DNA of 64,000 nucleotides, taken from the NCBI GenBank assembly GCA_002706685.1, contig PALV01000015.1, forward strand, positions 62,001 to 126,000, read 5' to 3'. Origin of the DNA: Gammaproteobacteria bacterium (lineage in GTDB: Bacteria; Pseudomonadota; Gammaproteobacteria; Pseudomonadales; Pseudohongiellaceae). Of this stretch, positions 63,263-64,000 are shown piece by piece. Under the pieces are notes generated by a model. The model made no database searches. It saw only the letters and a program-made list of their open reading frames with translations, and was not told where the DNA came from. Positions within the stretch are counted from its first letter, which is position 1. Each line of letters opens with the position of its first letter. The translations under genes and the position numbers were made by a program.

Positions 63263-64000
63263 TCAGCGTTTGTCTGCGCTGAGCCGCAGCTGATCCAGTG
63301 TCTTGTTGATGAACTCAATACGCGCGGCAGCTTTTTCCTGACCGTGCGTGAATCCCAACTGGGTCGGTCCTGACATTTTGTAGATGCGGCTCTGTTTCTG
63401 GATCAGCTGAACGATAGACAAGGGGTCGACTTTCGTGTGCTGGCCGAACACGATGCGGCCGGTCTGGGCGCTGGCGTCGATCTTGCTGATACCATAAGCC
63501 TCGGCCCGCAATTTCAGCTGTGTCACCGACAACAGAATCTTTACCGGCTCCGGCAGCAGACCAAAGCGGTCGATCATTTCGATCTGCAGATCCCGCAGCT
63601 CATCATCATCCTCGGCGCCGGCAATACGCTTGTACATGATCAGCCGGGTATGGATGTCCGGCAGGTAGTCGTCCGGTATCAGTGCCGGGACGCGCAGATT
63701 GATTTCGCTGCCACTTTGCAGCACCAGATCAATATTGGGTGTGCGTCCTTCCCGCATGGCCTTGACGGCCTCGTCCAGCATTTCGGTGTACAGCGTAAAA
63801 CCGATTTTCTGCATATGACCGGTCTGTTCTTCGCCCAGTATTTCACCCGCACCACGTATCTCCAGGTCGTGACTGGCCAGCGTAAAGCCGGCGCCCAGCG
63901 TGCTGGCGGCGATGATGGCTTCCAGGCGCTTTTGGGCGTCGGTGCTCAGAGCCTTGGGAGGCGGCGTCAACAGATAGGCGTAGGCCTGGTGGTGTGAACG
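63263..64000 (-). CDS. mfd: Transcription-repair coupling factor Mfd, 3' part
   Basis: The last about 245 residues of Mfd; the gene continues beyond the right edge. The first visible residues RSHHQAYAYLLTP are the end of the RecG-like translocase domain, with LEIRGAGEILGEEQTGHMQKIGF after it. The C-terminal TRCF domain (regulatory clamp on UvrA binding) follows to the end. Mfd removes RNA polymerase stalled at lesions and recruits UvrA. A 9-bp hairpin (63260-63268/63277-63285) overlaps the stop codon. Confidence 0.95.
   Translation of the reverse strand, partial: RSHHQAYAYLLTPPPKALSTDAQKRLEAIIAASTLGAGFTLASHDLEIRGAGEILGEEQTGHMQKIGFTLYTEMLDEAVKAMREGRTPNIDLVLQSGSEINLRVPALIPDDYLPDIHTRLIMYKRIAGAEDDDELRDLQIEMIDRFGLLPEPVKILLSVTQLKLRAEAYGISKIDASAQTGRIVFGQHTKVDPLSIVQLIQKQSRIYKMSGPTQLGFTHGQEKAAARIEFINKTLDQLRLSADKR

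Overview
The window is a gene-dense bacterial chromosome segment. It looks like a gammaproteobacterium close to the Pseudomonadales and related marine lineages. The evidence is block synteny that I know from Pseudomonas: hda / DUF2069 / wrbA / arsC / yihY; aspS-ruvC-ruvA-ruvB-tol-pal-cpoB-queE-queC-tRNA-Lys-nadA; nadK-rhomboid-yeaC-DUF2797-pepN; csiV near mfd and an MTAP-family phosphorylase; and an Arg32-type EF-P next to earP. The exact genus cannot be fixed by reading alone. Almost everything is chromosomal housekeeping. I see no transposase, integrase, phage, CRISPR, rRNA, toxin or antibiotic-resistance gene.

Layout. 1-5.5 kb: 3' end of hda, then a minus-strand operon yihY-arsC-wrbA-DUF2069, proS and an HU-like protein. 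5.7-17.7 kb: a long plus-strand run with an FmdB zinc ribbon, aspS, ruvCAB, the complete Tol-Pal envelope system, queE and queC, tRNA-Lys and nadA. 17.7-27.5 kb: bepA-like protease, tusA, perM, dapA, bamC, rmuC, miaE, a leucine-rich-repeat lipoprotein, an FKBP and apeB. 27.45-28.1 kb: a non-coding island with two inverted copies of a structured repeat. 28.1-35.6 kb: mnmC, prfB (with its programmed +1 frameshift), lysS, ung, a flavin reductase, queD, tRNA-Val and tRNA-Asp. 35.6-48.7 kb: a PLP enzyme, a large secreted metzincin-type metalloprotease, nadK, rhomboid, yeaC, DUF2797, pepN, two secreted proteins, a small lipoprotein and lldD. 48.7-56.5 kb: acnB, a DUF1289 protein, lpxH, ppiB, glnS and cysS. 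56.6-64 kb: tRNA-Pro, tRNA-His and tRNA-Arg, a repeat-rich gap, an SRAP gene, efp-earP, a methylthio-nucleoside phosphorylase, csiV, an alanine symporter and the 3' part of mfd.

Themes. Translation is heavily represented: five aminoacyl-tRNA synthetases, six tRNAs, RF2, EF-P with its modifying enzyme, and tRNA modification by QueC/D/E, MnmC, MiaE and possibly TusA. Envelope biogenesis (Tol-Pal, CpoB, BamC, BepA-like, LpxH, FKBP) and DNA repair (RuvABC, RmuC, Ung, Mfd, SRAP) are the other large groups.

The strongest candidate for something undescribed is the pair of roughly 190-nt inverted repeats at 27.50-27.69 and 27.89-28.08 kb. Their loops and single-stranded segments are nearly identical. 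Their two main stems differ in sequence, yet each stays self-complementary, which is the pattern expected of a selected nucleic-acid structure. A second, unrelated repeat island (tandem 75-bp units plus a 48-nt palindrome) lies between tRNA-Arg and the SRAP gene.
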